Of a stretch of DNA of 64,000 bases, positions 37,866 through 49,587 are shown one piece after another. The number at the start of each line of letters is the position of its first letter. The stretch's first letter is position 1. The stretch spans positions 1,984,001 through 2,048,000 of the forward strand of contig NZ_CP049257.1 in NCBI RefSeq assembly GCF_011046535.1, given 5' to 3'. This DNA is from Nocardioides anomalus (lineage in GTDB: Bacteria; Actinomycetota; Actinomycetes; Propionibacteriales; Nocardioidaceae). Below the pieces are notes generated by a model. The model searched no databases. It saw only the letters and a program-made list of their open reading frames with translations, and was not told the DNA's origin. The position numbers and the translations under genes are program-made.

Positions 37866-38717
37866 GTGGAGACCCGCGAGCTGCGCTACTTCGTCGCCGT
37901 CGCGGAGGAGCAGCACGTGGGGCGGGCGGCCGAGCGCCTGGGCATGGCCCAGCCGCCGCTGTCGCGGGCCATCGCTCAGCTCGAGCGCCGGCTCGGCGCA
38001 CGCCTGTTCGTGCGCGGACCGCGCGGCGTGACGCTCACCGCCCCGGGCCACACCCTGCTCGAGGAGGGCCGCGCGGCGCTGGCCGCGGTGGACGCCGCCG
38101 AGCGCCGCACCCGGCGGGCGGCCGACGCCGGCCGCGGGACGACCGCCGGCGTGGTGCTGACCGCCAAGGCCGGCGCGTCCAGCGAGCTGATGGCCAAGCT
38201 GCTCGACGCCTACGCCGCGGAGCCCGACGCCGTCGAGGTCGAGGTCGTGCTCAGCCCGCCCGGGCACCAGGCCCTGATGCTGCGCGACGGCCGGGCCGAC
38301 GTGGCCATCCTCCACGACCCCTTCGACGACCTGAGCGGCTTCGACACCGAGCCGCTCGTGGTCGAGGACCAGGTCCTGGTGCTGCCCGCCGGGCACCCGG
38401 CCAGCGGCCGGACCAGCCTGAGCGTGGCCGAGGCCCGGTCGCTCCCGGACCTGCCGCCCCCGCGGTGGCCACGCGTGGACGGCAGCTACCCCGACGGCCC
38501 CGGCCCCGAGCTGCGCGACCTCACGCAGGTCCTCCAGCTGGTGCGGCTGGGCCGCACCGCCCTGGTGCTGCCCGAGTCGGCCCGGGTGAACCTGCGCGAC
38601 GGCCTCGCGGTCGTCCCGCTTTGCGACGCGCCACAGGTGACCACGGTCATCGCCTGGCCGCCGCAGAGCACGTCGACCGGCGTCGCCGGGCTCGTGCGCA
38701 CGGCGACGCGCCTCTAG
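37866..38717 (+). CDS. LysR-family transcriptional regulator
   Basis: A 283-residue LTTR. The winged HTH occupies residues 1-60 (ELRYFVAVAEEQHVGRAAERLGMAQPPLSRAIAQ region), and the effector-binding domain follows from about 95 (GVVLTAKAGASSELMAKLL; DVAILHDPFDD). GTG 37866. It is divergent from the SDR gene with a CATACC/GGTATG operator between, so it probably activates or represses the SDR in response to a small ligand and controls its own expression. The 3' end overlaps the peptidase E-like gene by 4 nt. Confidence 0.88.
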   Translation: METRELRYFVAVAEEQHVGRAAERLGMAQPPLSRAIAQLERRLGARLFVRGPRGVTLTAPGHTLLEEGRAALAAVDAAERRTRRAADAGRGTTAGVVLTAKAGASSELMAKLLDAYAAEPDAVEVEVVLSPPGHQALMLRDGRADVAILHDPFDDLSGFDTEPLVVEDQVLVLPAGHPASGRTSLSVAEARSLPDLPPPRWPRVDGSYPDGPGPELRDLTQVLQLVRLGRTALVLPESARVNLRDGLAVVPLCDAPQVTTVIAWPPQSTSTGVAGLVRTATRL

Positions 38718-39388
38718 GAGGCCGGCTCGACGTAGCGCCACCGGCCCTCGGAGACGACCTCCACGCCGGCGTCGGTGACCACGAGCGCGGTCTGGTCGTC
38801 CACGATGTACGCCGGGTGGCCGATCCCGGCTGCCCAGGCCTCGCACTCGGCCATCGAGTTGCCCGGCTCGCCGTCCGCGGCCAGGTGCGGGCAGAGGCAG
38901 AAGTCGACCAGGCCGAGCTGTCGGTCGTCGCCGATGAGCGGCTCCCACTGCACGAAGTCCGCACCGACCCGGGGCGTCATCACCATGCTGCCGGCGCTGA
39001 GCCCGACCCACACCGCGTCCAGCTCCGGCAGCAGGTCGGCCAGGCCGGACTCGCGCATCCAGTGGGCGAGGTACGCCGCGTCGCCGCCCGCCGCCAGCAG
39101 GACGTCGGCCTCCCGCACGGTGGGCTCCCACAGCTCGCGCGGGATCGAGGGGAGCGCGGTCAGCTCCAGCACGCCCACCGAGCGCCAGCCCAGCGCGGTC
39201 ATCGCGTGCGGCTCGGTGCCGCTGATGAAGCCCCAGGGCTTCACCCCCGGACCCACCCACGGGTGGGCGTACTGCGCGGTCGGGACGCAGAGCGCGTCGC
39301 ACTCCGCGATCGGCCGGCCGAGCAGGTCGACGAGCGCCGCCTCGATGCTGGGGTTGGTGACGCCACCGGACGTCAGCAGCAGCTTCAT
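38714..39388 (-). CDS. Peptidase E-like (S51) protein
   Basis: A 224-residue class I glutamine amidotransferase-like protein of the peptidase S51 group. LLTSGGVTNPSIEAAL at the N-terminus and AVWVGLSAGSMVMTPRVG near 125 with the Ser nucleophile elbow (GLSAGS) match dipeptidase E; LVDFCLCPHL near 160 and the later acidic residues fit the fold. It hydrolyses Asp-X dipeptides in characterised relatives. It is the last gene of the tkt-tal-pgi-zwf-opcA-pgl operon, 7 nt after pgl, an unexpected passenger in a pentose phosphate unit. Confidence 0.82.
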   Translation of the reverse strand: MKLLLTSGGVTNPSIEAALVDLLGRPIAECDALCVPTAQYAHPWVGPGVKPWGFISGTEPHAMTALGWRSVGVLELTALPSIPRELWEPTVREADVLLAAGGDAAYLAHWMRESGLADLLPELDAVWVGLSAGSMVMTPRVGADFVQWEPLIGDDRQLGLVDFCLCPHLAADGEPGNSMAECEAWAAGIGHPAYIVDDQTALVVTDAGVEVVSEGRWRYVEPAS

Positions 39389-39395
39389 CAGCGCA

Positions 39396-40124
39396 TCAGA
39401 GCCGGGAGGCGGCCTCGCGGTCCAGGAACCAGATCGTCTCGTCGGTGCCCTGCACCCCCGAGGCGGGGCAGTCGTGCCGGTCCGTGCCCTCGGCGTGCGC
39501 GCGGGCCACCGCGTCGGCCTTGCCCTCGCCGCTGACCAGGAACCAGACCGACTTGGACCGGTTGAGGGCGTCGAAGGTCAGGCTGGTCCGCAGCGGCGGC
39601 GGCTTGGGGGAGTCGGTGACCCCGACCGCGATCCGGTCGTCCACGTCGAGCTGCGGGAAGCCGGGGAACAACGACGCGACGTGCCCGTCGGGGCCGACGC
39701 CGAGCATGAGCACGTCGAAGGCACCCGAGCCGTACTCCTGCATCTCCCGGGAGTACGCCGCCGCGGCCTCGTCGACGTCGGCCGCGGCCTCGGTCGAGGG
39801 CATCGGGTGGACCTTGGCCGGGTCGAGGTCGACGTGGTCGAGGAACGCCTCGCGGGCGGCGCGCTCGTTGCGGTCGTCGGAGGCCGGCTCCACGAACCGC
39901 TCGTCGCCCCACCACACGACCACCCGCGACCAGTCCACGTCCGAGGCCGGCGCCAGCCGGGCCAGCTCGGCGTGGATCGCGTCGGCGATGGTGCCGCCCG
40001 TCAGCGCGATGTGCGGCTCGCCGCCGGCGGACTGGACCTCGGCGAGCCGGTTGAGCAGCTCGCCGGCCACGGCGGTGGCCAGGGCGGGGGCGTCGTCGTG
40101 GACCTCGACGCGGGGGGCGTTCAT
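39396..40124 (-). CDS. pgl: 6-phosphogluconolactonase
   Basis: A 242-residue DevB-type lactonase hydrolysing 6-phosphogluconolactone. HIALTGGTIADAIHAEL near 38-54 (phosphate loop), VVVWWGDERFVEPASDDRN near 68-86 and LMLGVGPDGHVASLFPG near 140 (catalytic His) are the conserved segments. ATG 40124 overlaps the opcA stop (ATGA), showing translational coupling with the upstream G6PDH assembly gene. Second step of the oxidative pentose phosphate pathway. Confidence 0.95.
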   Translation of the reverse strand: MNAPRVEVHDDAPALATAVAGELLNRLAEVQSAGGEPHIALTGGTIADAIHAELARLAPASDVDWSRVVVWWGDERFVEPASDDRNERAAREAFLDHVDLDPAKVHPMPSTEAAADVDEAAAAYSREMQEYGSGAFDVLMLGVGPDGHVASLFPGFPQLDVDDRIAVGVTDSPKPPPLRTSLTFDALNRSKSVWFLVSGEGKADAVARAHAEGTDRHDCPASGVQGTDETIWFLDREAASRL

Positions 40125-41029
40125 GCGTGGCTCCTGGTGAGGGCGCGGGCGACGGAGGCGTAGACGTCGTCCTTGTCGAGGCGACGCAGCTCCTCGGCCA
40201 GCAGCTCGTGGACGTCGCGGCGACGCAGGGCGATGGGACGGTCGGGGTGGCCGGGGGAGGAGTACGTCGCGAGCCGGCCGTCGGGCCGGTCGATGCGGAT
40301 CGGGCCCTCCTTGGTGGTCAGCTCGACGGCGGTGACGCCGGGGCCCTTGGAGTTCTTGCGCTCGATGGCCACGCCCAGCCGGCTGTGCAGCCAGGCCACG
40401 AGCAGGTCGGCGGACGGGTTGGCCCGCTCGGCCGTGACCGAGCCGCCGGTGACCTTGAGCGGGTGCTGGTCGAGCGCCGCGGCGAGCAGCGCGCGCCAGG
40501 GGGTGAGCCGGGTCCAGGCCAGGTCGGTGTTGCCGCGGGTGTAGGCCTTGCACTGGTTGCGCAGCACCGCCGCGTGGTTGCGCGAGACGTTGGCCGAGTC
40601 GGTGATCCGGCGCTGGGCCAGCGCGCCGAGCGGGTCCGCGGCCGGGTCGAGGGGCGGGTCGGTCGGCCACCAGACCGCGACCGGCGAGTCGGGCAGCAGC
40701 AGCGGCAGCACGACCGAGTCGGGGTGCTTGACCACCTCGCCGCTCAGCTTGATGAGTGCGGTCTCGCCGGTCCAGCCCGAGCCGGTGCCGACCTGGGCGT
40801 CGACCTGGGAGGCGCCCCGGCCGTCGCCCAGGATCACGCCGAGCACCCGCGCGGGGTGCTCGTGGGAGGCCTCACGGCCCATCTCCATGGCGGCGTCGGC
40901 GTCGTCCTCGTCGGCGACGATGACCATGGTCAGCACCATGCCCATGGCCGGGCTGCCCGCGCGGGTGCGGGACCGCCGGAACTCCGCGGCGATGGCCGCG
41001 GAGTCGGTGTCGCGGAGCGCGATCATCAT
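40121..41029 (-). CDS. opcA: Glucose-6-phosphate dehydrogenase assembly protein OpcA
   Basis: A 302-residue OpcA. Recognisable segments are ALRDTDSAAIAAEFRRSR at the N-terminus, MVLTMVIVADEDDAD near 30, ALIKLSGEVVKHPDSVVLPL near 90-109, SPVAVWWPTDPP near 114, and SRLGVAIERKNSKGPGV near 215. It is an actinobacterial/cyanobacterial allosteric partner that raises activity of Zwf. The start follows the zwf stop by 7 nt and the end overlaps pgl, the conserved zwf-opcA-pgl arrangement. Confidence 0.93.
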   Translation of the reverse strand: MMIALRDTDSAAIAAEFRRSRTRAGSPAMGMVLTMVIVADEDDADAAMEMGREASHEHPARVLGVILGDGRGASQVDAQVGTGSGWTGETALIKLSGEVVKHPDSVVLPLLLPDSPVAVWWPTDPPLDPAADPLGALAQRRITDSANVSRNHAAVLRNQCKAYTRGNTDLAWTRLTPWRALLAAALDQHPLKVTGGSVTAERANPSADLLVAWLHSRLGVAIERKNSKGPGVTAVELTTKEGPIRIDRPDGRLATYSSPGHPDRPIALRRRDVHELLAEELRRLDKDDVYASVARALTRSHA

Positions 41030-41036
41030 GGCTGCA

Positions 41037-42565
41037 TCACGGCCTTCTCCAGGTGCGTCCGTCGCGGGCGAGCATCTTGTCGGCAGCCTGCGGACCCCAG
41101 CCGCCGGAGGCGTAGGGCTCGGGCGAGCCCTTGCGCTGCCAGTGCTCGAGGATCGGGTCGAGGATCTGCCAGGACAGCTCGACCTCCTCGTGCCGCGGGA
41201 ACAGCGGCGGGTCGCCCAGCAGCACGTCGAGGATCAGCCGCTCGTAGGCCTCCGGCGAGGACTCGGTGAACGAGCCGCCGTAGACGAAGTCCATGTTCAC
41301 GTCGCGGATCTCCATCGAGGAGCCCGGCACCTTGGAGCCGAACCGCAGCGTCACGCCCTCGTCGGGCTGGACCCGGATGACGAAGGCGTTCTGGGTCAGT
41401 TCCTCGACCGCGGTGGCGTTGAAGGGCTGGTGCGGCGCGCGCTTGAAGACCACGGCCACCTCGGTGACCCGGCGCCCGAGCCGCTTGCCGGTGCGCAGGT
41501 AGAACGGCACCCCGGCCCAGCGCCGGTTGTCCACGTGCAGGGTGACGGCGGCGAAGGTCTCGGTGGTCGAGCGCCGGCCCACGCCGTCCTCGTCGAGGAA
41601 GCCGTTGACCTTGCGCCCACCGGACCAGCCGGCGGCGTACTGCCCGCGGGCGGTGGTGAGGTCGAGCCGGCGGGGGAGCGAGACCGAGGCCAGCAGCTTC
41701 TGCTTCTCGTGGCGCAGCGAGGTGGCGTCGAACGACGTCGGCTCCTCCATCGCGGTCAGCGCCATCAGCTGGAGCAGGTGGTTCTGGATGACGTCGCGGG
41801 CCGCGCCGATGCCGTCGTAGTAGCCGGCCCGGCCCTCGATGCCGCCCTCCTCAGCCATCGTGATCTGCACGTGGTCGACGAAGTTGGCGTTCCAGAGCGG
41901 CTCGATCATCTCGTTGGCGAAGCGCATCGCCAGGATGTTCTGGACCGTCTCCTTGCCGAGGTAGTGGTCGATGCGGAAGATCGAGTCCGGCGGGAAGACC
42001 TCCATCAGCGCGGCGTTGAGCTCCTGCGCGGAGGCCAGGTCGTGGCCGAACGGCTTCTCGATCACCACGCGTCGCCAGCGGTCCTCGCTGGCCTGGGCCA
42101 GCCCGTGCTCCTTGAGCTGCTGGGCGACGGTGCCGAAGTACGCCGGCGGGATGGCCAGGTAGAAGGCGTGGTTGCCGTCGGTGCCGCGGGACTGGTCGAG
42201 CTCCTCGATGGTGCGGCGCAGGTGGTCGAAGGCCACGTCGTCGTCGAACTCGCCGGGCACGAACCGGAAGCCCTCGGCCAGCTGGCGCCAGGTCTCCTCG
42301 CGGAACTCGGTGCGGGCGTACTGCTTGACCGAGTCGTGGACGATGTCGGCGAAGTCCTGGTCGGCCCAGTCGCGACGGGCGAAGCCGACGAGGCTGAAGC
42401 CCGGCGGCAGCAGCCCGCGGTTGGCCAGGTCGTAGATGGCCGGCATGACCTTCTTGCGCGACAGGTCGCCGGTCACCCCGAACAGCACCATCCCGCACGG
42501 GCCGGCGATCCGGGGGAGCCGGCGATCCTGCGGGTCGCGCAGGGGGTTCGTGTACGACGCGGCCA

Positions 42566-42566
<1 letters not shown>
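41037..42566 (-). CDS. zwf: Glucose-6-phosphate dehydrogenase
   Basis: A 509-residue G6PDH catalysing the NADP-dependent first step of the oxidative pentose phosphate pathway. [19 protein letters not shown] (about 27-45) is the dinucleotide fold, [15 protein letters not shown] is conserved, and [13 protein letters not shown] (about 199-211) holds the substrate Lys and catalytic His. ATG 42566 overlaps the pgi stop by one base (TGATG). OpcA is encoded directly downstream. Confidence 0.96.
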
Positions 42567-44235
<1,669 letters not shown>

Positions 44236-44239
<4 letters not shown>

Positions 44240-45342
44240 GACTCGGCCTGCTCCATCTGGCCCTGGACGGTCTCGACCAGCTCGGTCCAGGACTTCTTGA
44301 ACTTGTCCACGCCCTCCTCCTCGAGGGTGATGAACACGTCGTCCAGTGAGATCCCGACCTCTTGCAGCTGGTCGAAGACCGCCTGCGCGCCGTCCTTCTC
44401 GCCGGTGACCCGGTCGCCCTCGACCTCGCCGTGGTCGGCGAAGGCGTCGAGGGTCTTCTCCGGCATCGTGTTGACGGTGTCGGCGACGACCAGCTCGGTG
44501 ACGTAGAGGGTGTCGGGGTAGTCGGGGTTCTTGACGCCCGTGGAGGCCCACAGCGGCCGCTGGGGGTTGGCGCCGGCCTCCTCGAGGGCCTTCCAGCGCT
44601 CGCTGGCGCCGACCTCGAGGTACGCCGCGTAGGCGATCCGGGCGTTGGCGACGGCCGCCTTGCCGCGCAGGGCCAGGGCCTCGTCGGTGCCGATGCCCTC
44701 CAGCTGCTTGTCGACCTCGCTGTCCACGCGCGAGACGAAGAACGAGGCCACCGACTGGATGGTGGACAGGTCGATGCCGGCGTCGCGTGCCTTCTCGAGC
44801 CCGGCCAGGTAGGCGTCCATCACCTTGCGGTAGCGCTCGACGCTGAAGATCAGCGTGACGTTGACCGAGATGCCCTCGGCGATCGCGGCGGTGATCGCCG
44901 CCAGCCCCTCCTCGGTGGCGGGGATCTTGATGAGGGCGTTGGACCGGTCCACGGCCGCCCACAGCTTCTTGGCCGAGGCGATGGTGGCGTCGGTGTCGTT
45001 GGCCAGGTCGGGCTCGACCTCGATCGAGACCCGGCCGTCGTACTTCGTGCTGTCGGCCACCGGCTTGAGGATGTCGCAGCCGTTGCGGACGTCCTCGGTG
45101 GTGAGCTCGAAGATCACCTTGGTGACGTCGGCGCCGTCGGCGACGAGCTTGCGGACCTGCTCGTCGTAGCGCTCGCCGTCGGCGATGGCCGCGGCGAAGA
45201 TCGTCGGGTTGGTGGTGACGCCGACGACGGACTTGTCCTTGACGAGCTCGGCCAGGTTGCCGGTCTCGATGCGCTCGCGGGAGAGGTCGTCGAGCCAGAT
45301 GGACACTCCGGCGTCGGCCAGAGCCTGAAGACGCTCGCTCAT
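44236..45342 (-). CDS. tal: Transaldolase
   Basis: A 368-residue transaldolase of the actinobacterial type. [15 protein letters not shown] and [15 protein letters not shown] (about 39-53) are the signature, [14 protein letters not shown] near 137 contains the Schiff-base Lys, and [15 protein letters not shown] and [17 protein letters not shown] follow. It moves a dihydroxyacetone unit between sugar phosphates in the non-oxidative branch. ATG 45342 overlaps the tkt stop (ATGA), and a GAAGGG ribosome binding site precedes it. Confidence 0.95.
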
Positions 45343-47456
45343 GCGTTGTTCCCTTCACGGATGCTGTCGCGGGCCGCGTCGGCGACGGCCGTCGCGGTGA
45401 TGCCGAACTCCTGGTAGATCCGCGCGTAGTCGGCGGACGCGCCGTAGCGCTCGATGGAGACGATGCGGCCCCGGTCGCCGACCAGCTCGCGCCAGCCCTG
45501 CTTCACGCCGGCCTCGACCGAGACCCGCGCCTTGACGATGGGCGGGAGGACCTGGTCGCGGTAGGCGGCGTCCTGCTGCTCGAACCACTCCAGGCACGGC
45601 AGCGAGACCACCCGGGCCGAGATGTCGTCGGCCGCGAGCAGCTCGCGCGCCTCGACCGCGATCTGCACCTCGGAGCCGGTGGCCAGGAGCACGACGTCGG
45701 GCGTCGCGTCCTCGGCGTCGAGGAGGACGTAGCCGCCCCGGTGCACGTTGTCGGTGGTGGCGAAGCCGTCGGTGCCGCGCGGGAAGACCGGGACGTTCTG
45801 CCGGGTCAGGATCAGCGCCGCCGGACGGTCGCTGTGCGAGAGGACCGTCTGCCAGCAGGCCGAGGTCTCGTTGGCGTCGGCCGGGCGGACGACGTCGAGG
45901 CCCGGCATGGCGCGCAGGGCGGCCAGGTGCTCGATCGGCTGGTGGGTCGGTCCGTCCTCCCCGAGCCCGATCGAGTCGTGGGTCCACACGTAGGTGACCG
46001 GCAGCTGGCTCAGCGCCGCCACCCGCACCGAGCCGCGCATGTAGTCGGAGAAGGTGAGGAAGGTGCCGCCGAAGACGCGGGTCAGCCCGTCGGCCGCGAT
46101 GCCGTTCATGATCGCGCCCATGCCGTGCTCGCGGATGCCGAAGTGGAGCACCCGGCCCTGGTAGGGGTCGCCCTCCCACTCCTTGGTCGAGCGGCTCTCG
46201 GGGATGAACGACGGCGCGGACTCGATGGTGGTGTTGTTCGAGCCCGCGAGGTCGGCCGAGCCGCCCCACAGCTCGGGGACCACGCCGGCGATGGCGTTGA
46301 TGACCTTGCCCGACGCGGCGCGGGTGGCGATGCCCTTGGGGTCGGCGTCGAAGCTCGGGATGGCGTCGGCGAGCTCGGCCGGCATCTCCTTGGCCTTGAG
46401 CCGGTGCAGGAGCTTCGCCTGGTCCGGGTGCTCGGCGGACCACTGGTCGTAGCGCTCGTCCCACTCCGCGCCCCACGCGGCACCGCGCTCACGCAGGCCG
46501 CGGGTGCGCTCGAGGACGTCGGCGGGCACCTCGAAGGTCTTGTCCGGGTCCCACCCGAGGATCTCCTTGGTCGCAGCGACCTCGTCGGCGCCGAGCGCGC
46601 TGCCGTGCGCCTTCTCGGTGCCCTGGGCGTGGGGTGCGGGCCAGGCGATGATCGTGTCCAGCACGATGAGCGACGGCTGGTCGGTGACCTCGCCGGCCGC
46701 CCGGATGGCGTCGTACAGCGCCGGGACGTCCTCGCGGTACTCCGTGCCGCCGTTGGTCCAGTCGACGGTCTGGACGTGCCAGCCGTAGGCCTCGTAGCGC
46801 TTCGCGACGTCCTCGGTGAAGGCCACGTCGGTGTCGCCCTCGATCGAGATCCGGTTGCGGTCGTAGATCATCGTGATGTTGCCGAGCTGCTGCGTGCCGG
46901 CGATCGAGCTGGCCTCGCCGCTGACGCCCTCCTCGAGGTCGCCGTCGGAGCAGATCGCGTAGACGTGGTGGTCGAACAGGCTCTCGCCGGGCGCCGCGCC
47001 CGGGTCCAGCAGGCCGTGGACGCGGCGCGCGGACATCGCCATGCCGACGGCGTTGGCCACGCCCTGGCCCAGGGGACCCGTGGTGACCTCCACGCCGGGG
47101 GTGTGGTGGAGCTCGGGGTGGCCCGGGGTCTTGGAGCCCCAGGTGCGGAGCGCCTGGAGGTCCTCGAGCTCGAGGCCGAAGCCGCCGAGGAAGAGCTGGG
47201 TGTAGAGCGTGATGCTCGAGTGCCCGCACGAGAGCACGAAGCGGTCGCGGGCGATCCACTCGGTGTCGGCGGGGTCGTGGCGCATGACCTTCTGGAAGAG
47301 CAGGTACGCCGCCGGGGCCAGGCTCATGGCCGTGCCCGGGTGGCCGTTGCCGACCTTCTGCACCGCGTCCATCGCCAGCACCCGAGCGGTGTCCACAGCC
47401 TTGTCGTCGAGCTCGTCCCACTCGAGGTCAGGCAGGGGTTGGGAGGTGGTGCTCAC
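45339..47456 (-). CDS. tkt: Transketolase
   Basis: A 705-residue thiamine-diphosphate transketolase. [25 protein letters not shown] stretch near residues 36-56, the TPP/Mg motif [15 protein letters not shown] near 170, [16 protein letters not shown] near 427 (catalytic Glu), and [19 protein letters not shown] near 490 are conserved. It transfers two-carbon units in the non-oxidative pentose phosphate branch. GTG 47456 is preceded by a near-ideal AGAAGGAG ribosome binding site (47468-47461), fitting high expression as first gene of the seven-gene operon. It is divergent from ctaB with a 112-bp promoter region. Confidence 0.97.
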   Translation of the reverse strand: MSTTSQPLPDLEWDELDDKAVDTARVLAMDAVQKVGNGHPGTAMSLAPAAYLLFQKVMRHDPADTEWIARDRFVLSCGHSSITLYTQLFLGGFGLELEDLQALRTWGSKTPGHPELHHTPGVEVTTGPLGQGVANAVGMAMSARRVHGLLDPGAAPGESLFDHHVYAICSDGDLEEGVSGEASSIAGTQQLGNITMIYDRNRISIEGDTDVAFTEDVAKRYEAYGWHVQTVDWTNGGTEYREDVPALYDAIRAAGEVTDQPSLIVLDTIIAWPAPHAQGTEKAHGSALGADEVAATKEILGWDPDKTFEVPADVLERTRGLRERGAAWGAEWDERYDQWSAEHPDQAKLLHRLKAKEMPAELADAIPSFDADPKGIATRAASGKVINAIAGVVPELWGGSADLAGSNNTTIESAPSFIPESRSTKEWEGDPYQGRVLHFGIREHGMGAIMNGIAADGLTRVFGGTFLTFSDYMRGSVRVAALSQLPVTYVWTHDSIGLGEDGPTHQPIEHLAALRAMPGLDVVRPADANETSACWQTVLSHSDRPAALILTRQNVPVFPRGTDGFATTDNVHRGGYVLLDAEDATPDVVLLATGSEVQIAVEARELLAADDISARVVSLPCLEWFEQQDAAYRDQVLPPIVKARVSVEAGVKQGWRELVGDRGRIVSIERYGASADYARIYQEFGITATAVADAARDSIREGNNA

Positions 47457-47568
47457 GGTGCTCCTTCTGGTGGGGTGCGGGCACTGCCGAGACTACTCAG
47501 CGCCGCGGTTAGACTCACAGCGACTCAGTGCCCCAATCCCACCCGTCGAACGCCTATTCCGAGGTTCC

Positions 47569-48537
47569 GTGACCTACGTCGGCCAGTCGGTGCCGCGCAC
47601 CGCGCACCGCGGTGTCCTGACCCCGGTTGACGGCGGGGTCGAGCCCGCCACCTTCCGCGACGTGGTGGCCGCCTACGTGGGGCTCACCAAGCCCCGTGTC
47701 ATCGAGCTGCTGCTGCTCACCACGGTGCCGGTGATGTTCTTCGCCGCCCAGGGCGTGCCCTCGCTCGGACTGGTGGCCGCGACGGTCGTCGGCGGCACCT
47801 TCTCGGCCGGCTCGGCCTCGGTCTTCAACTGCGTCTACGACCGCGACATCGACGAGCAGATGCGCCGCACCCGGCGCCGGGCGCTCCCGCGCCACCTGGT
47901 CTCGCCGCGGGCCGCGCTGGTCTTCGGCGTCGTGCTGGCCGCGCTGTCCACCGCGGTCCTGCTGCTGTGGGTCAACCCGCTCTCGGCGGCGCTGTCGCTG
48001 GGCGCCAACGCGTTCTACGTCTTCGGCTACACCATGCTGCTCAAGCGGCGCACCACCCAGAACATCGTCTGGGGCGGGCTCGCGGGCTGCTTCCCGGCCC
48101 TCATCGGCTGGACCGCGGTCACCGGCGAGCTGTCGTGGGTGCCGGTCGTGCTGTTCGCGGTGGTCTTCTTCTGGACCCCGCCCCACACCTGGGCGCTGGC
48201 CCTGCGCTACCGCGAGGACTACGCCAACGTCGACGTGCCGATGCTGCCCGTCGTGGCCCCGGCCCGCGAGGTCGGCCGCCAGGTCGTGGTCTACAGCTGG
48301 GTGATGGTGGCCACGTCGCTGCTGCTGTGGCCGGTGGCCGGCACCGGTCTGGTCTACCCGGTCGCCGCCGCGGTGCTCGGCGCCGTCTTCCTGCTCGAGG
48401 CGCACCGGATGTGGGCGCGCACGCGCGGCACCGAGGACCTCACCGCCATCCAGCCGATGCGGCTGTTCCACGCCTCCAACCTCTACCTCTCCCTGCTGTT
48501 CGTCGCGGTCGCGCTCGACCCGCTGCTGACCCGCTGA
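47569..48537 (+). CDS. ctaB: Protoheme IX farnesyltransferase (heme O synthase)
   Basis: A 322-residue UbiA-superfamily membrane enzyme that adds a farnesyl group to heme b for aa3-type cytochrome oxidase. YVGLTKPRVIELLLLTTVPV near 38, the prenyl-diphosphate motif NCVYDRDIDEQMRRTRRRAL near 86-105, the KRRTTQNIVWGGLAG stretch near 160 and FFWTPPHTWALALRYREDY near 203 are diagnostic; about nine membrane helices alternate. GTG 47569 is the family-like start with GAGG upstream. The ctaA gene lies 10 kb away beyond the polysaccharide cluster. Confidence 0.95.
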   Translation: MTYVGQSVPRTAHRGVLTPVDGGVEPATFRDVVAAYVGLTKPRVIELLLLTTVPVMFFAAQGVPSLGLVAATVVGGTFSAGSASVFNCVYDRDIDEQMRRTRRRALPRHLVSPRAALVFGVVLAALSTAVLLLWVNPLSAALSLGANAFYVFGYTMLLKRRTTQNIVWGGLAGCFPALIGWTAVTGELSWVPVVLFAVVFFWTPPHTWALALRYREDYANVDVPMLPVVAPAREVGRQVVVYSWVMVATSLLLWPVAGTGLVYPVAAAVLGAVFLLEAHRMWARTRGTEDLTAIQPMRLFHASNLYLSLLFVAVALDPLLTR

Positions 48538-48649
48538 CCGGCGTACGGCCGCGCGGCCGGGCTCGCCCGTCGGGGTAAGGTCGACCTGGCTTGACCAGTG
48601 CGCCCGTGGGGGGCCGTGCGGTCGGGCGTTCGGCTGGGGGGTCGAAGGC

Positions 48650-49507
48650 ATGGGGGTGTCACGCCGCGAGGCGGAGACGGTGGCCCGCGGTGACCTGTCC
48701 GCGCACCGGTCCGCACACCGGTCCGCGCAGTCGTCCGAGCGGATGTCGACGCGACCGGCGCAGCCGCGGATCAGCGTGGTGGTGCCGGCGCTCAACGAGG
48801 CCCGCAACCTGCGCGAGGTGCTGCCCGCGCTGCCGCCGGTCCACGAGGTGGTCCTCGTCGACGGCGGATCGGTCGACGGCACCGTCGAGACCGCCCGCGA
48901 GCTGCTCCCCGGCGTGGTGACGGTGGCCCAGCTGCGCCGCGGCAAGGGCAACGCGCTGGCCGCCGGGTTCGCGAAGGTGACCGGCGACGTCGTGGTCATG
49001 CTGGACGCCGACGGCTCAGCCGACCCCGCCGAGATCCCGCGCTTCGTCGCGGCGCTGGTCGACGGGGCCGACTTCGCCAAGGGCACGCGCTTCCGCCCCG
49101 GCGGCGGCAGCGAGGACATCACCCCGGTGCGCCGGCTGGGCAACCGGTTCCTGCACACCTGGATGAACGTCTCGTTCCGGACCCGCTTCACCGACCTCTG
49201 CTACGGCTACAACGCCTTCTGGGCCGACCTCGTCCCGCTCCTCGACCTGCCCGACCACGAGCTCGTCACGCCCGCCGGCACGCCGATGCTGTGGGGCGAC
49301 GGCTTCGAGATCGAGACGCTGCTCACCTGCCGGGTCGCGGCCGCCGGCCTCGCGGTCACGGAGGTGCCCAGCGTCGAGCGGGCCCGGATCCACGGTGAGA
49401 CCAACCTGCGGACCTTCCGCGACGGCTTCCGCGTGCTCCACACGCTGCGCACCGAGAAGGCCCGCCTGGCCCGCGACCGCCGCCTGGACCGCGAGCTGCT
49501 CGACTGA
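48650..49507 (+). CDS. Glycosyltransferase family 2
   Basis: A 285-residue GT-A fold enzyme resembling dolichol-phosphate mannosyltransferases. SVVVPALNEARNLREVL near 43-59, EVVLVDGGSVDGT near 68, and VVVMLDADGSADP near 105 (DxD metal site) are present; no C-terminal membrane helices follow. The first 35 residues are a low-complexity Ser/Arg/His extension with short repeats, and an internal ATG at 48743 could be the true start. First gene of the plus-strand polysaccharide cluster; it probably makes or extends a polyprenyl-linked sugar. Confidence 0.82.
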   Translation: MGVSRREAETVARGDLSAHRSAHRSAQSSERMSTRPAQPRISVVVPALNEARNLREVLPALPPVHEVVLVDGGSVDGTVETARELLPGVVTVAQLRRGKGNALAAGFAKVTGDVVVMLDADGSADPAEIPRFVAALVDGADFAKGTRFRPGGGSEDITPVRRLGNRFLHTWMNVSFRTRFTDLCYGYNAFWADLVPLLDLPDHELVTPAGTPMLWGDGFEIETLLTCRVAAAGLAVTEVPSVERARIHGETNLRTFRDGFRVLHTLRTEKARLARDRRLDRELLD

Positions 49508-49587
49508 CGGCGCGCCGGCGCCGCCGAGACGGGCGACACCCGGCCAAAGGGGCCCGGGGCCTGGGGTCGCTCTGGGACCATGATCCG

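Noticed and set aside
48695..48745. Short 12-bp repeats in the N-terminus of the GT2 gene as a mobile-element footprint
   Set aside because: Two imperfect copies only, no target duplication or terminal inverted repeat; probably local slippage in a disordered extension.
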